Source: Pyropia haitanensis (Eukaryota > Rhodophyta > Bangiophyceae > Bangiales > Bangiaceae). From it: a stretch of DNA of 64,000 nt. The stretch is from contig SDUX01000001.1 of assembly GCA_008729055.1 (NCBI GenBank), positions 3,077,206 through 3,141,205 on the forward strand. The letters are read 5' to 3'. Below are positions 1 through 10,300 of this stretch, in pieces; position 1 is the first letter of the stretch; each line of letters begins with the position of its first letter. The notes under the pieces are model-generated. The model did not search any database, was not told where the DNA came from, and saw only the letters and a program-made list of their open reading frames with translations. The translations under genes were made by a program, and so were the position numbers.

Positions 1-1699
1 GAGATGAGGGTGGTGCCGCTAGTGCCCTCCGCGGCCTGGGCGGTGGCGTCCATGGCAACGACAGTGAGGGGGGTGGGGGGGGGGGTCGGATGCAGGAGCG
101 CGGGCCGACAAGACGTGCGCGGCGAGGAACGAGCCGCTGCGGGCAGACGACGCGCCGGAGAGAGCGGCAGTCGCACTCGCAGCGCCAGACACGGCGTTTC
201 GGCCACGTCGGCCGCGCGTGACGACCACGGCGCACGGGGGTGGCGTGGTGGCGGTGGCGCCGTGTCGCGCGACGAGCAACAGCTGCAGCCGCGCGTGGCG
301 GGCCGTGGGGGCGTGCGCGCCGGTTGCGGTTCCCGACGGCTGCCTCCCGCGGAGGATGAGTTGCGGGCCCCACACGCAAGGGCAGTCGGCTGAAGGCCTC
401 CACTCACGCCAGATACAAAGTACAAACCGTCAAAGTGGTCCCCCTCGACGGTATGCTCGAGGATCAATGACGTCCAAAAACGACGGGCGGGCGCAGAGAG
501 GAGAGCTTTTGCCAAAGTGAAAGGACTCTGGCGATCTTATTGGCTGATGTTATGAAATATATCACTCTGATCGGCTAAACCACTTTGATCGCCTGGCCAT
601 CTCTCGAAACTTGCCGTTTGCCACGGGCAACTGGGCAAAGGATGTTGTAGAGGAGGAGGATGCCTCCATGCAGGCGGGAGACCAAAGCGGTGGGGTCCTG
701 GGGCGAGTGACGGAGCGGCGAGGCAGCCGACCTGGAGGGACGCTCCGGTGCCGGTGGCGGCGCAAGTGGAGGTGCAACTGGCGGCTCCTGTGGCGGCGCT
801 TGTGACAGTAGGCACTGGTCACTGCCTTTGGCGATACGGCGCACGCGGAGCGGAGGCCCCTCCTGTAGTGGCCGCGGTTGAAACCGCCCTCCCACCCCGC
901 TCCACTCGAAACCATCGGACCCCCACGGTCGTGGTGGCTACCACAGTCACTATGCCGCGGGCGGCCGACCGGTGGCACGGGGCAGCCACCGTGCCACTCG
1001 ACGGCCGACCGCTCGCCTCTTTGTCGCTGCCGCATCCGCGGCCGTGGACTCTCCCGTCGCGGCGGCGTCCATGGGTGCATTGATGGAGTTGCGGGTAGCG
1101 GTGGTGGGGGCGGCGGGCAGTGTGGGACCCAGCACAGATGGTGGGAGCGCTCCGACGGTGACGGCGGCGCCCCGGCGGCCGCCGCGTCGGACGGGGGGGA
1201 ACGGACGTGCATACCGTCGGTGCCCGTGGCGGCGGATGCGGCCGGGCGTTTCGCCGCCCGCTCCCCCGGCTGCAGACACCCCCCGACTGCCCTTGACGTC
1301 CCGGAAAATCTTTGCAGCCTGCGTCTTGGATGTGTTTGTTATGTTGTTGTGGGGATGCGGACGCTGGCCGAGCGGATGCCTTGCCTGCGCCGGCGTCCAT
1401 CGCCCGCTGTCGTCGGGGCGTTCCTTGTGGGTGGGGATCGGGAGACGGGAGCACCCTCGGATCTCGACAACACCAAGACACGTGTCCTCCTCGAGGGAAC
1501 ACCAGGGGTGCCCAAGGGAGGGAAATCGCAGACGGCCTGCGATTGGCCCATGCTCTTGTTCTTGCACTTTTTGTTCTTGTCCTCATCAGCCGAAAATTGG
1601 CACTCAGCCCGAGGACGGCAGGCGGGAAGAAGCGGTGGCCCCCGCCTCGTCTCACCAACGGCAGCGCCTCCTCCCCCCCCCCCCCGTCCCGGCTTCACC
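1..1699. other. No recognisable gene; GC-rich flank with an AT-richer pocket
   Basis: Several open frames exist on both strands, but all are Arg/Ala/Pro/Gly-biased in the way random GC-rich DNA translates, and none shows a domain or conserved motif. An AT-richer pocket lies at about 531-610. The last few hundred bases before 1700 are the likely promoter and 5' leader of the JMJD7-like gene. I see no RNA gene or repeat with defined ends. Confidence 0.4.
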
Positions 1700-3443
1700 A
1701 TGACCCCCGCCGCACCCCCCCCTCTCCCCCCGCAAGTGCTCCCCCCCCCCCTCCCCCCCCAGACCCCCCCGACCTTGCCACCGCCGTCGACGCCGCCCTG
1801 GCCGGCCTCTTCACCACCGCCCGGGAGCTGTGGGTCCCGCCCGCCGTCCCCGTCGCGGCCGCCGCCGCCCTCCCCGCCGCCACGTTTGTCGCCGCCCACC
1901 GCGACCGCAGCGTGCCGCTGCTCCTCACCGGCGCAGTCGACGGGTGGGCGGCCTATGGCGGGGGGGGAAGAAGCAAGGATGGGGGGGGGGTGGGGGGTGG
2001 GACGCGGCGGGCCTCGCCGCCCGCGCCGCCGACGCGGCGGTGAGCGTCAACTGCACGCCGGACGGGCGCGCAGACGCGCTGGTGGGGGGTCGCCTCGCGC
2101 TACCCGCCGAGGTGGGCACCACCCTCGGCGCGTTTTTGGCCCCATGGTTGGGGGCGGCGGACGCCCCCGCCGGCGGCGGCGGTGGCGGCCGCGGCGGCGG
2201 GGGAGGGGCGGACCCGCCAGCTCTGTCGGCGGCGGCGGCCGTGCCCCTCCCCGGCGTGGCGTACCTGTCCCACCAAGACGACAACCTGCGGACGCAGCTG
2301 CCCCGCCTCGCGGCGGACCTCTGCCCGTGGCCCCCCCCCTGCCTCGCCGCGGCCTTCCCCGACCCGCCCGACGCGGTGAACCTGTGGGCGGGCACCGCCG
2401 CGTCCGTGACGGCCATGCACGCAGACCCGTACGACAACTGCTACGTGGTGCTCCGCGGCGCCAAGCACTTTACGCTGCTGCCGCCGTGTGACGCGCCGTG
2501 GCTCGCCGAGCGGCTCGTGCCGGTCGCGCGGTGGCACTGGGAAGAGGTGGCGGCTGCCGACGGCGACGGCGACGACGGCGGCGGCGGCGACGGCGACGGC
2601 GACGGCAAGCGCGGGGGCGGTGGGAAGGGGGAGGGATTGGCAGAGGAGGCGACGATGACGGGTGTGGATGGGGGGGGAGTAGTAGCACGTGGGGGGGCGC
2701 CCCCGCCCCAGGGGGCCGCCGCTGCCGCCACCATCACCCGCGCGCCGCCCGCGGCAGCCACGCCGGCTGCGGGCGCCGCTGGCAGCGCCGTCGCCGCCAC
2801 GGCCGCGGCGGCGCCCCCCCCCTCCCGCCGCCATCGGTGGGTGCTGCGGGACGAGCCTGGCGCCCCCGCCGTCCCGTGGGTGACGGTGGACGTGGATGCG
2901 CCTGGCGGGGAGGCCGCCGCGCTGCCGCGGCTGTGCGACGGCTCGGACGATGAGGGGGGCGGCGAGGCGGAAGCGGGCGCCGCTGCGGACGGCGGTAGCA
3001 GCGGCGGCAATGGCAGCAGCCGCCCCGGCACGGCCCTCCGCGTGACGGTACGGGCCGGCGAGATGCTCTTCCTCCCCGCCCTGTGGTATCACGCGGTGAA
3101 GCAGAGCGGTGACGGCGACGACGGCGGCGACAGCGGCGACGGTGGCGGCGACGACGGCACGGGCGGCCGCGGCGGCCTCGTCGTGGCCGTCAATTTTTGG
3201 TACGACATGGACTGGGGCACCCCCGCCGCCGCGTACGCCCGGTTTGTCCGTGCCCTCGGCCGCGCGCGGACGGCGGCAGCGACGGCGGCGGCGGCGACGG
3301 CCGCCACGGCGGCAGCGGCGGGTGACACTGCGGGGGGGGGGGCGGCAGGGGTCACCACTGTGGCGGGGGGGGGGGCGGCCGCCCTGGCCGCCCCGGCCGC
3401 CACGGCCGTTCCGGCCGCCCCGGCTGTCCGTGGCGGCGGCTGA
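1700..3443 (+). CDS. JMJD7-like JmjC-domain lysyl hydroxylase
   Basis: JmjC 2-oxoglutarate/Fe(II) oxygenase of the JMJD7 type; animal JMJD7 is known as a (3S)-lysyl hydroxylase of DRG GTPases. Visible in the frame ending at 3443: VNCTPDGRADAL; PDAVNLWAGTAASVTAMHAD, where His-x-Asp (about 2418-2426) supplies two iron ligands; GAKHFTLLPP with the probable 2-oxoglutarate Lys; LRVTVRAGEMLFLPALWYH, whose final His (about 3090) is the third ligand; and NFWYDMDW near the end. A Gly/Asp/Ala-rich insert of about 100 residues (roughly 2560-2830) splits the fold and is absent from animal JMJD7. The N-terminal part (DLATAVDAAL to DGWAAY, about 1770-1955) lies in another frame, and the best start, ATG 1700 in CACCATGACC, in a third. 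The jumps coincide with C runs at about 1670-1770 and G runs at about 1961-2000, so homopolymer error is likelier than decay; a very short intron at the second site cannot be excluded. Family assignment is strong, the 5' end uncertain. Confidence 0.85.
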
Positions 3444-3947
3444 CATCCCCACCGCGGTGGTGAGATGGGGTGTGGGGAAGGAGGTGGAGAGAAGGCCCCC
3501 GTGCTGGCAGTGGGGGGGGTGTGGCGGCCGCACCGCCGCTGACACCTCGCACCCCGTCGCGGCAGGGGGGCTGACATGGCGGCGGCGTCTCCGTCCCCCC
3601 CGCCACCCTTCCCCTTTTCTTTTGCAGTACCGCTGGCGCTATGTCGCAGCGCCGGCTTTTTCCGAGCAAGGCGTGGCGGCCCACAGGAGGGCGGGGGAGA
3701 GGGGCGCCGCCAACGTGTGCGCGCCTAGCCGCGAGCGTGGTGGGGGGGGGGCGAGTACAGAGGCCACGGACGTGCGCTTCCTCCCACCTTCACCCCCCTT
3801 GGCCAGCTCGTTGTGCTACCTCTGCTGAGGGCAGCTCTGTCTGGTCGGCCGTTTGTTGTCTTGTGAAGGCAACGGTGTCCTACCTTCTGACAGTCCTGCG
3901 TCGGACAACGGCAGGCGTGTGAACGACCACGAAGGGCAGTGCCATGG
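3444..3947. other. Intergenic: 3' flank of the JMJD7-like gene
   Basis: GC-rich sequence with G runs just after the stop codon, then a pyrimidine-rich stretch ending in TTTTGCAG near 3627 that resembles a splice acceptor. No downstream open frame adds recognisable JmjC sequence, so I do not extend the gene. Nothing else is identifiable. Confidence 0.4.
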
Positions 3948-4142
3948 TCACGGGCTTGGCTCCAGTCCCATGAACGCTCGCTGCTCGTGAAGGCATCGGT
4001 CGAGCAGTGCCGAAGTGACGGCAGGATCCTCACCTGTATAGCTCTTGAGCCCAGCTTGAAACGCATTTAGGGTTTTGTCTCTCCATAGCGCACACGAGAA
4101 CGCCTCGCCTCGCTCGAGATTGGGCGGCGGCCGTCGCTTCAA
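3948..4142 (-). CDS. Short unrecognised ORF, possible gene fragment
   Basis: A 64-residue frame with ATG at 4142 and a balanced amino-acid composition (Leu, Glu, Phe, Cys, Trp), unlike the Arg/Pro/Ala noise around it. It lies in a less GC-rich pocket. I do not recognise a family. It could be a remnant exon of a transposon-associated or host gene, or chance. There is no adjacent supporting frame, so coding status is weak. Confidence 0.2.
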   Translation of the reverse strand: MKRRPPPNLERGEAFSCALWRDKTLNAFQAGLKSYTGEDPAVTSALLDRCLHEQRAFMGLEPSP

Positions 4143-5613
4143 ACCGCCACCACCACGCCAGGTGGATAGCGAAATCTATCTGGGCGCCCAATCAGATTCA
4201 TGTGCGGGCGACCAGGCCAATACCGTTGGCTGACTGTCATCTCGCGACTGCTTGAGCTGTCAAACCTTGGTTCGTCAATAACATTCCAGTTAATTTTACA
4301 AGTCCCGCGCCTCATGAACCAGAATAACCTTATTGTTGGCTCTTCTTACGAAGGGTTCGTTGGAACAGGTTTGACACTCATGAAAACACAAAGTCTGGTC
4401 ACACTGTTGCGGAAAAGAAAGTGTCTCGAAGGTGTCCACCCGCGCATCGATTGTCCTGTTTTTTCCGTCCCTTCGTGCATGAGCGATAGTAAGATGGCCT
4501 GGCATCACCTTGTGGCAACGTCAGAAGTGTTCCGACAGTCGGCTGCCAAGCTGTCGTTGTCTTTGCAGGCCATGACAACGTTTGTCCGCTAAGTTTTTTC
4601 GCTTGCGGCGGTGGACGACGTGCTTCCATGCGAGAAAACGCCGCTGCGCCCGACGACCCTGCCTCTGGCGCGGCCGCTCTACGAGTCACCTGCGTCCCTT
4701 TACCATCATGATCTGGTCAGACCGCAATCACTTCACATTGATCACCTCAGAGCAGACATCTGATGACGAAGACCAAATTCCGACGCGAACCCCCACGTTG
4801 TACGCTCTTTGCCTGTGCTCTCGCCACTGCCACAAGCCACGGTCGTGGCCGCTAGCGCGACCTCGTGAACTCACACTCTCTCCGTGCCGCCCTCACCGCG
4901 CCTCCTCTTTTTCGTGTTTCAATTGCCGGAGCCAGTTCTTGGTGCAGCAGGGACTTTCCGCTTCGAGTGGGTTGGCGAGCTATTTTCGCGAACCGGTGTC
5001 GTTTATTCATCAAAGCCCCACTTCTTTCCAGGCTCATTGACCTTTGTGAATGTGAGTGACTGTATGAACATAATTGAAAGTCACTTGTTTGGCAGCGAGA
5101 TAGATACTGATCAAAACAGCGTCGAGTTGCGACGAACTTCGCTGTAGGAACGATGCGTGGAACACTTGCCGCGCTGTGCTGCCTGGGCCGGGCCGACCCA
5201 GGCGGATTCGACAGGCAGCGTCGACGGGATCGTGGCTCGGGACGAGGGGGGATCGACCCGCCCAGACCCTCCCCCACGACGCAGTCGGCTGCCGCCCGGC
5301 GCCGTCGGCAGACACGCACCCGCGCTGCCCGGACTGGTGCAGCTGTCCCCCCTTTCTCTCACAGCGCATAGCTGTGTCCTCGCCCGCCACGCGTGCCGCC
5401 TGTGACGACCGCCCTGCCTTGATCCACCTCTCCTCGGGCGTGACAACCACGTCCTGGCGCTCTCTGCTGCGGCGACCCTCCTCTGCGAGGTTTCCCCCTC
5501 GTTCCGTCGTTGTGTTCCTGACGCGCTGTCCCCACCTCAGCACAGAGTTTCGCCATCGCGCCTCTGTCTCTCCTGCGCTCCGACCTTTCCCTCCCCACTC
5601 TCTTCTTCCTGCC
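4143..5613. other. Intergenic: promoter side of the dehydrogenase gene
   Basis: Lower-GC sequence (about 4200-5150) followed by a GC-rich leader. No open frame has convincing composition or a domain. The final 200 bases are pyrimidine-rich (TTCTTCCT just before the ATG) and are probably the 5' untranslated region of the gene starting at 5614. Confidence 0.4.
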
Positions 5614-7330
5614 ATGGCGACCGCCACCGCCGCCGCCCCTGCCGTGGCCACGATGGCGTCGACCGGCGAGGACACGCTCGCGTCGCTCCGTGCGGCGGCG
5701 GCCGCGATCCTGGCCCGCGGCGGCGCGCCGTCGGCGGCGGCCAAAGAGGAGTACGCGGGCTTGATGGCCCGCTGGGCGGCTGCAGGTGGGCCCTCCGATG
5801 ACGCGGTGGTGGCGGTGGGGTCGACGGTGTACGGGGTGGAGTCGGCGTCGGCGGCGGCGGGTGCCAAGCCCAAGGCCGCCGCCCCGGCCGTGGCGTACGC
5901 TCGGGTGGACTTTGACTTCCTCGAGGGCTTTATGAAGGACGTATTTGTGCAGTATGGCGTGCCTGACGAGGAGGCTGTGACAGCTGCCAAGGTGCGTTGG
6001 CGGGGCTCCGCTTCGTGGACGTGGGCGCGAGGAGTGGAGGGAGAAGGAGGGGGGTGGGGGGGGATAGCTCGGGTCAGGCAGCAGGGCGGCTGTGTGGCCT
6101 TGGCCTCGGTTGTTGGTGGGCCACCCGCGCTCGTGTGCTGCCGGGGGCACCTCACCCGCCCACAAGGTTTGTATTTTGGGCGAGCAAGGCCTGACGAACG
6201 GTTGCACGGTGTGTTCCCTTTCGCACTCTTGCTCTCTGTTCCGGGGGTTGCATCCCACCTTCCATCTCTGGATGGTGCTGTGTTCTCGCTCCTTCCCCCT
6301 CTGACAGGTGCTCATCGAGTCGGACAAGCGTGGGATCGACTCCCACGGCATTGGCCGCCTCAACCCCATCTACTGCCAGCGCCTCAAGGCGGGCATCATG
6401 AAGCCGACAGCGCCGTTTGAAGTGGTCAAGGAGACCCCGTCTACCGCCGTCATTGACGGCCACATGGGCCTCGGCCTGGTCATTGGCCCGCGCGCGATGG
6501 ACATGTGCATTGCCAAGGCCAAGGAGGTGGGCGTGGCGATGGTCGTTGTTCGCAACAGCACCCACTATGGCATGGCCGGCTACTACCCGCTGATGGCGGT
6601 GGCCAAGGGCTGCATTGGCTTTACGGGCACCAACGCGCGCCCGTCGATTGCGCCCTTGGGTGGCGTGCAGCCGATGCTTGGCACCAACCCCATCACCTTT
6701 GGGTGCGGCTCAGACGACCCCTTCCCGTACGTCCTCGACTGCGCAACGTCGATCAACCAGCGGGGCAAGATTGAGCGGTACGCCCGGGAAGGTATGCCCA
6801 CCCCCGCCGGCCAGGTCATTGACAAGCAGGGAGTGGTACGGACCGACACGGACGGCATCCTCAAGGACTTGACCACCCGCAACTGTGCGTTGGCCCCGCT
6901 GGGCGGTGTCTCCATGGACACGGGCGCGCACAAGGGCACCGGCTACGCGACGGTGTGTGAGATCCTGTCGACGGCGCTGCAGGGCAACCCGACCTCCCCC
7001 GAGCTGACGGGGGTGGACCAGGCGACGGGCAAGCCCGCGCCCATGCCGCTGGGTCACTGGTTCATCGCGGTGGACGTGGCGCGTTTCACCGAGGTGGCGA
7101 CCTTTGAGTCCCGCGTCGGCGGCCTCCTCCGCGAGCTCCGCTCGTCGGAGAAGAACCCCAAGGGCGACGGCGAGATCATGACGGCGGGGGAGCCTGAACA
7201 CCGGGCATGGACGGAACGGAGTCAGAATGGGGGGACGCTCGTGCCGCCGGCACTGCAAAAGGACATGGTCAACCTCCGGGCGCAGTTCCCGGCACTGCAG
7301 GACAAGTACGCCAAGTTTAGCTGGGAATAG
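5614..7330 (+). CDS. Malate/L-lactate dehydrogenase, Ldh2 family (one intron)
   Basis: NAD(P)-dependent 2-hydroxyacid dehydrogenase of the Ldh2/MDG2/ureidoglycolate dehydrogenase family (Pfam Ldh_2), which interconverts a 2-hydroxyacid and its 2-oxoacid. Exon 1 is 5614-5991 (126 codons: Ala-rich leader, then DFDFLEGFMKDVFVQYGVPDEEA). The intron is 5992-6307 (GTGCGT...ACAG, phase 0). Exon 2 is 6308-7330 (340 codons plus stop), giving 466 residues. Family landmarks: ESDKRGIDSHGIGRL near the exon 2 start (substrate loop with conserved Arg and SHG), GHMGLGLVIG, NSTHYGMAGYY with the catalytic-type His, LGTNPITFG, and GAHKGTGYA near the C-terminus. At 466 residues it is longer than bacterial members (about 330-360) because of the N-terminal extension of roughly 100 residues. 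That extension has no obvious membrane segment; a targeting peptide is possible but unproven. The exact substrate cannot be told from sequence. Confidence 0.93.
5992..6307 (+). other. Spliceosomal intron in the dehydrogenase gene
   Basis: 316 nt between codons (phase 0). The donor is GTGCGTTG and the acceptor CCCCTCTGACAG. Removing it joins the conserved AAK of exon 1 to VLIESDKRG of exon 2, as the protein family requires. Confidence 0.9.
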
Positions 7331-10300
7331 AGTGGCCCGGTGCGTGGGTGGAGGTCAGCGGTGGCGACAGGCTGAGGAAGTGGCAGGGGGGGGGCAGGGG
7401 GGGGGCAGGGGGGGGTGGGCGCGGCTTTTGCTTTTTTTGTGTTTTTTGTGGTACGTAGGTGCTCTTTTGGGCGATCTGTTCATGCTTGCTCTATAGCCGG
7501 GTGCAACCAGCCGTGCGGGTTGTGCACATCGCATAGCAAGTAGCACGAGGACGACAGCGGGGTAGGGGCCCAGAAGGGTGGCACGGAAAGGTTGGATGGT
7601 GGTCGATGATCTCGATGCTTGCGCCAGCTGGGCCTCTTCTGATTGTGTCAGACCGGGAACAGCAAGGATTCCATTGCAATGGTCAATATACAAACACAGC
7701 GATATTTTGTTAGTTTTTATTCTTCTGCTCGAGGTACGGCTCGTGGAGACACCAAACTTGGTGCATCGCATGATGAGAGCATGGGCTTTTTTCTCATACT
7801 CGTTGCTTCTGGGGATGTTTCCTTCGCAAGAAACGGCCAAGAGTGATCGACATCAGGTACAGACTGCTCATGGGCCAGCCAGCTGACGCTATGGTAGATG
7901 AACTGTAGGTCCGAAGAAGCTTGTGCGGCTTGGCGGTGGCCTCGTCGTGCGATGGCGTAAAGCACCCGTCCTATGGCAGGGATGAGCCACCCCAGTCTGG
8001 ACCAGTGGGTCTGCAGATCACCTCAGACCCAACCGGCGTGTCTTCTTTCTGCAGACGCACGCGCTGACTCGGCGAGGGCCGTCGGCGCCGACTACGCGGG
8101 CCAGACCACCCTGGCCAACCCTCTCTTCGCTCGGCGCGGAGCCGCAGCGGATAGGTTTGGGGATGGATGAGAGGCACGGTGGGGCGGGGTACGTTTGGGT
8201 GTCCTCAAAGGTACTACTGACGCTTCCGGCTTCCTGTTGGGTACGCTCTACTATCAGTGTACGTGCCCGGGACGGCAGATCTCGAGCGGGGTGGGAGGGG
8301 GCGCTGCGTATCTCTCCCCTGATCCGGCCCTCCTGCGCATCGCATGAGCACGTGCGCGGGGCGCGGGGAGAAGGTCGCGGTGCCGCGGGCAACCCGTCCA
8401 GCGGCACCCATGTGGGGCAGCGGCCGGCCGGCAGGGCGTGGGGACAGACCGACTCGCGGCCGGCGTGGTGCGGCGCGATTGCATTGGCACCCGCCCTCAA
8501 GGCGGTCCGTCTGGATGCCCCCGGGTCTGCTGTGCGGGAAAGGAAGAGAGGGGGCAGCGAGTTCACTGTACCCCGCGCCACAACCTTCTCTAAACAAGAA
8601 CAAATAGTTGGCCGCTCCTCCTGACAGCGGCCGCTCCGCTGCGATTTCATCTTTGCGAGCGTACCTCAGTGGCTAGGCCACCACTACTGTCAGTCGTCAG
8701 CGCCTTAGACACGCCCACCGTTGCGCTACCCCTCCGTATGTCCACAACAATGGCGGATGTGGAGAGCCCGCATACCATGTCAGCAAGGACAAAAGCAACT
8801 GTAGTCCGCCCCACCTAGCTGTGGGGTACTTTAAGCCCAGCTCAGAGCTGAGCGGTCCTCTGAGCCACACCCGACGCATCTCATCAGTCGAGAACCCCAT
8901 GCGACCACCAGTGAGAGGTCGAAGAGACGTCAAGAAGAGCCGTAAAAGGGCACCTCGGGCCGAACTGGCTAGGGAAGACGGGTGGAACCCTGTGCTGTCG
9001 CATCGGAAATTTTGAGTCCCTCATTTTTCTGCGCCATTCTTGTGTCGCCAATCTCTGCTCTTCATGCTGCTTTACGGGGTATCCAGCCAACAGGCCCGTT
9101 GATCTTCATGGGTGGGTCCCCGCTTTGTCGGTCCGCTGCCCCCTGTGTCCGGTCGAGAGCGCATTGCCCCGCAGCGTGTGGCGGCGCGTCGTCGCGCGCG
9201 CGACGCACAGCGACCACCGACAGACAGCGCTCCTGACCCAGTGGGAGCCCCGCCCCCGTCCTTGCCCAACTATGTACCCTCCGCCGGGACAACTCCGCCT
9301 GAGGTGCAACCAATGATTGCGATCGCGAGTCCGGTGAACATGCCGCAGTTCGAGAGGGGGAGTGTGGACGACCGACACTACTGACTCACGCTGGTGCTGG
9401 CCAAGGTCTCTGCTGTGACGACGTGGCGGGAATTCAAGTGTGAATGAAACACAGCCTCGGGAGGGCAATCCATCAGCGGCCAGAAAGGGGCCAGTCGACC
9501 CCCTCCCCGGCCCATATGGGCTTGACTGCCTGTATACTGAAAGTTTGTACAAATGAGGCCTACTGGGATCACTGGCCGTACGCTTGACCAGCCTCCCGTG
9601 CATGAGCTCTCGGCATGCGGAAGGGTAGGGTGCGGGACCGCCCACGAGGGCGTGACCACGGCCAACAACGACAGGATTGAAGCCGGCCACCGTGGCGGGC
9701 CTCATCGAAGCACGGAAGCCGAGTCTGGCGCAGCCCAGAGGCCAATTTCTTCCTTGGTGGGTTCCCGCGGTCTGAGCGCGCAGTCTAAGTGCAGAAGATG
9801 GCAGAGGGGAACGCCTGTACCAATACCTTCCAGCCTGCGGTGTGTTGAACTGTCGGTCGTATTGCGCGTCCCACAAATAGAGGACGAGTCGACATCACGG
9901 AGAGGACCGTTTCATTGGCTCAAACGTCGACTCTGCAATTCTCGACAACAACAACATCCAATTTTTTTGTGGGATGCATTGTAGCAGCCGCCTGTTTGGC
10001 TCTTGTCCTCGTCTGCACCTTTTGCACGCAGCTGCCGCCGACCTGATAAGCGCGGAGTCTCCCCTTGTCACGAGTCTGTGCCGCACAACTGGTTCCTCTT
10101 CCGCCTCCCATGACCTGGAGCCCAGAACCCCACGTGTTTGTGGCGCATCTGCCATATTCCGAGCACGACTCCGTCGCCGCGTGCGGATGCCCTGGACCAC
10201 TTTCAAGAAGACAGTGTTCCTCCACAATGCTCAATGCCAGAAGAATTTGACGGAGCAAACACGGCGCGCCGCCCTCGAGTGCTGCGCCTTCGACAGCGGG

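Noticed and set aside
1961..2001. Very short intron in the JMJD7-like gene
   Set aside because: A splice pair could be drawn in this G-rich 40 bp, but no convincing donor or branch/pyrimidine tract exists and the interval is shorter than any other intron here; homopolymer error is simpler.
8640..8740. tRNA-like sequence on the minus strand (box A-like TAGCGCAACGG)
   Set aside because: No cloverleaf can be folded and no box B with GGTTCGA-type sequence is present. At most a decayed tRNA-derived SINE head; not enough to annotate.
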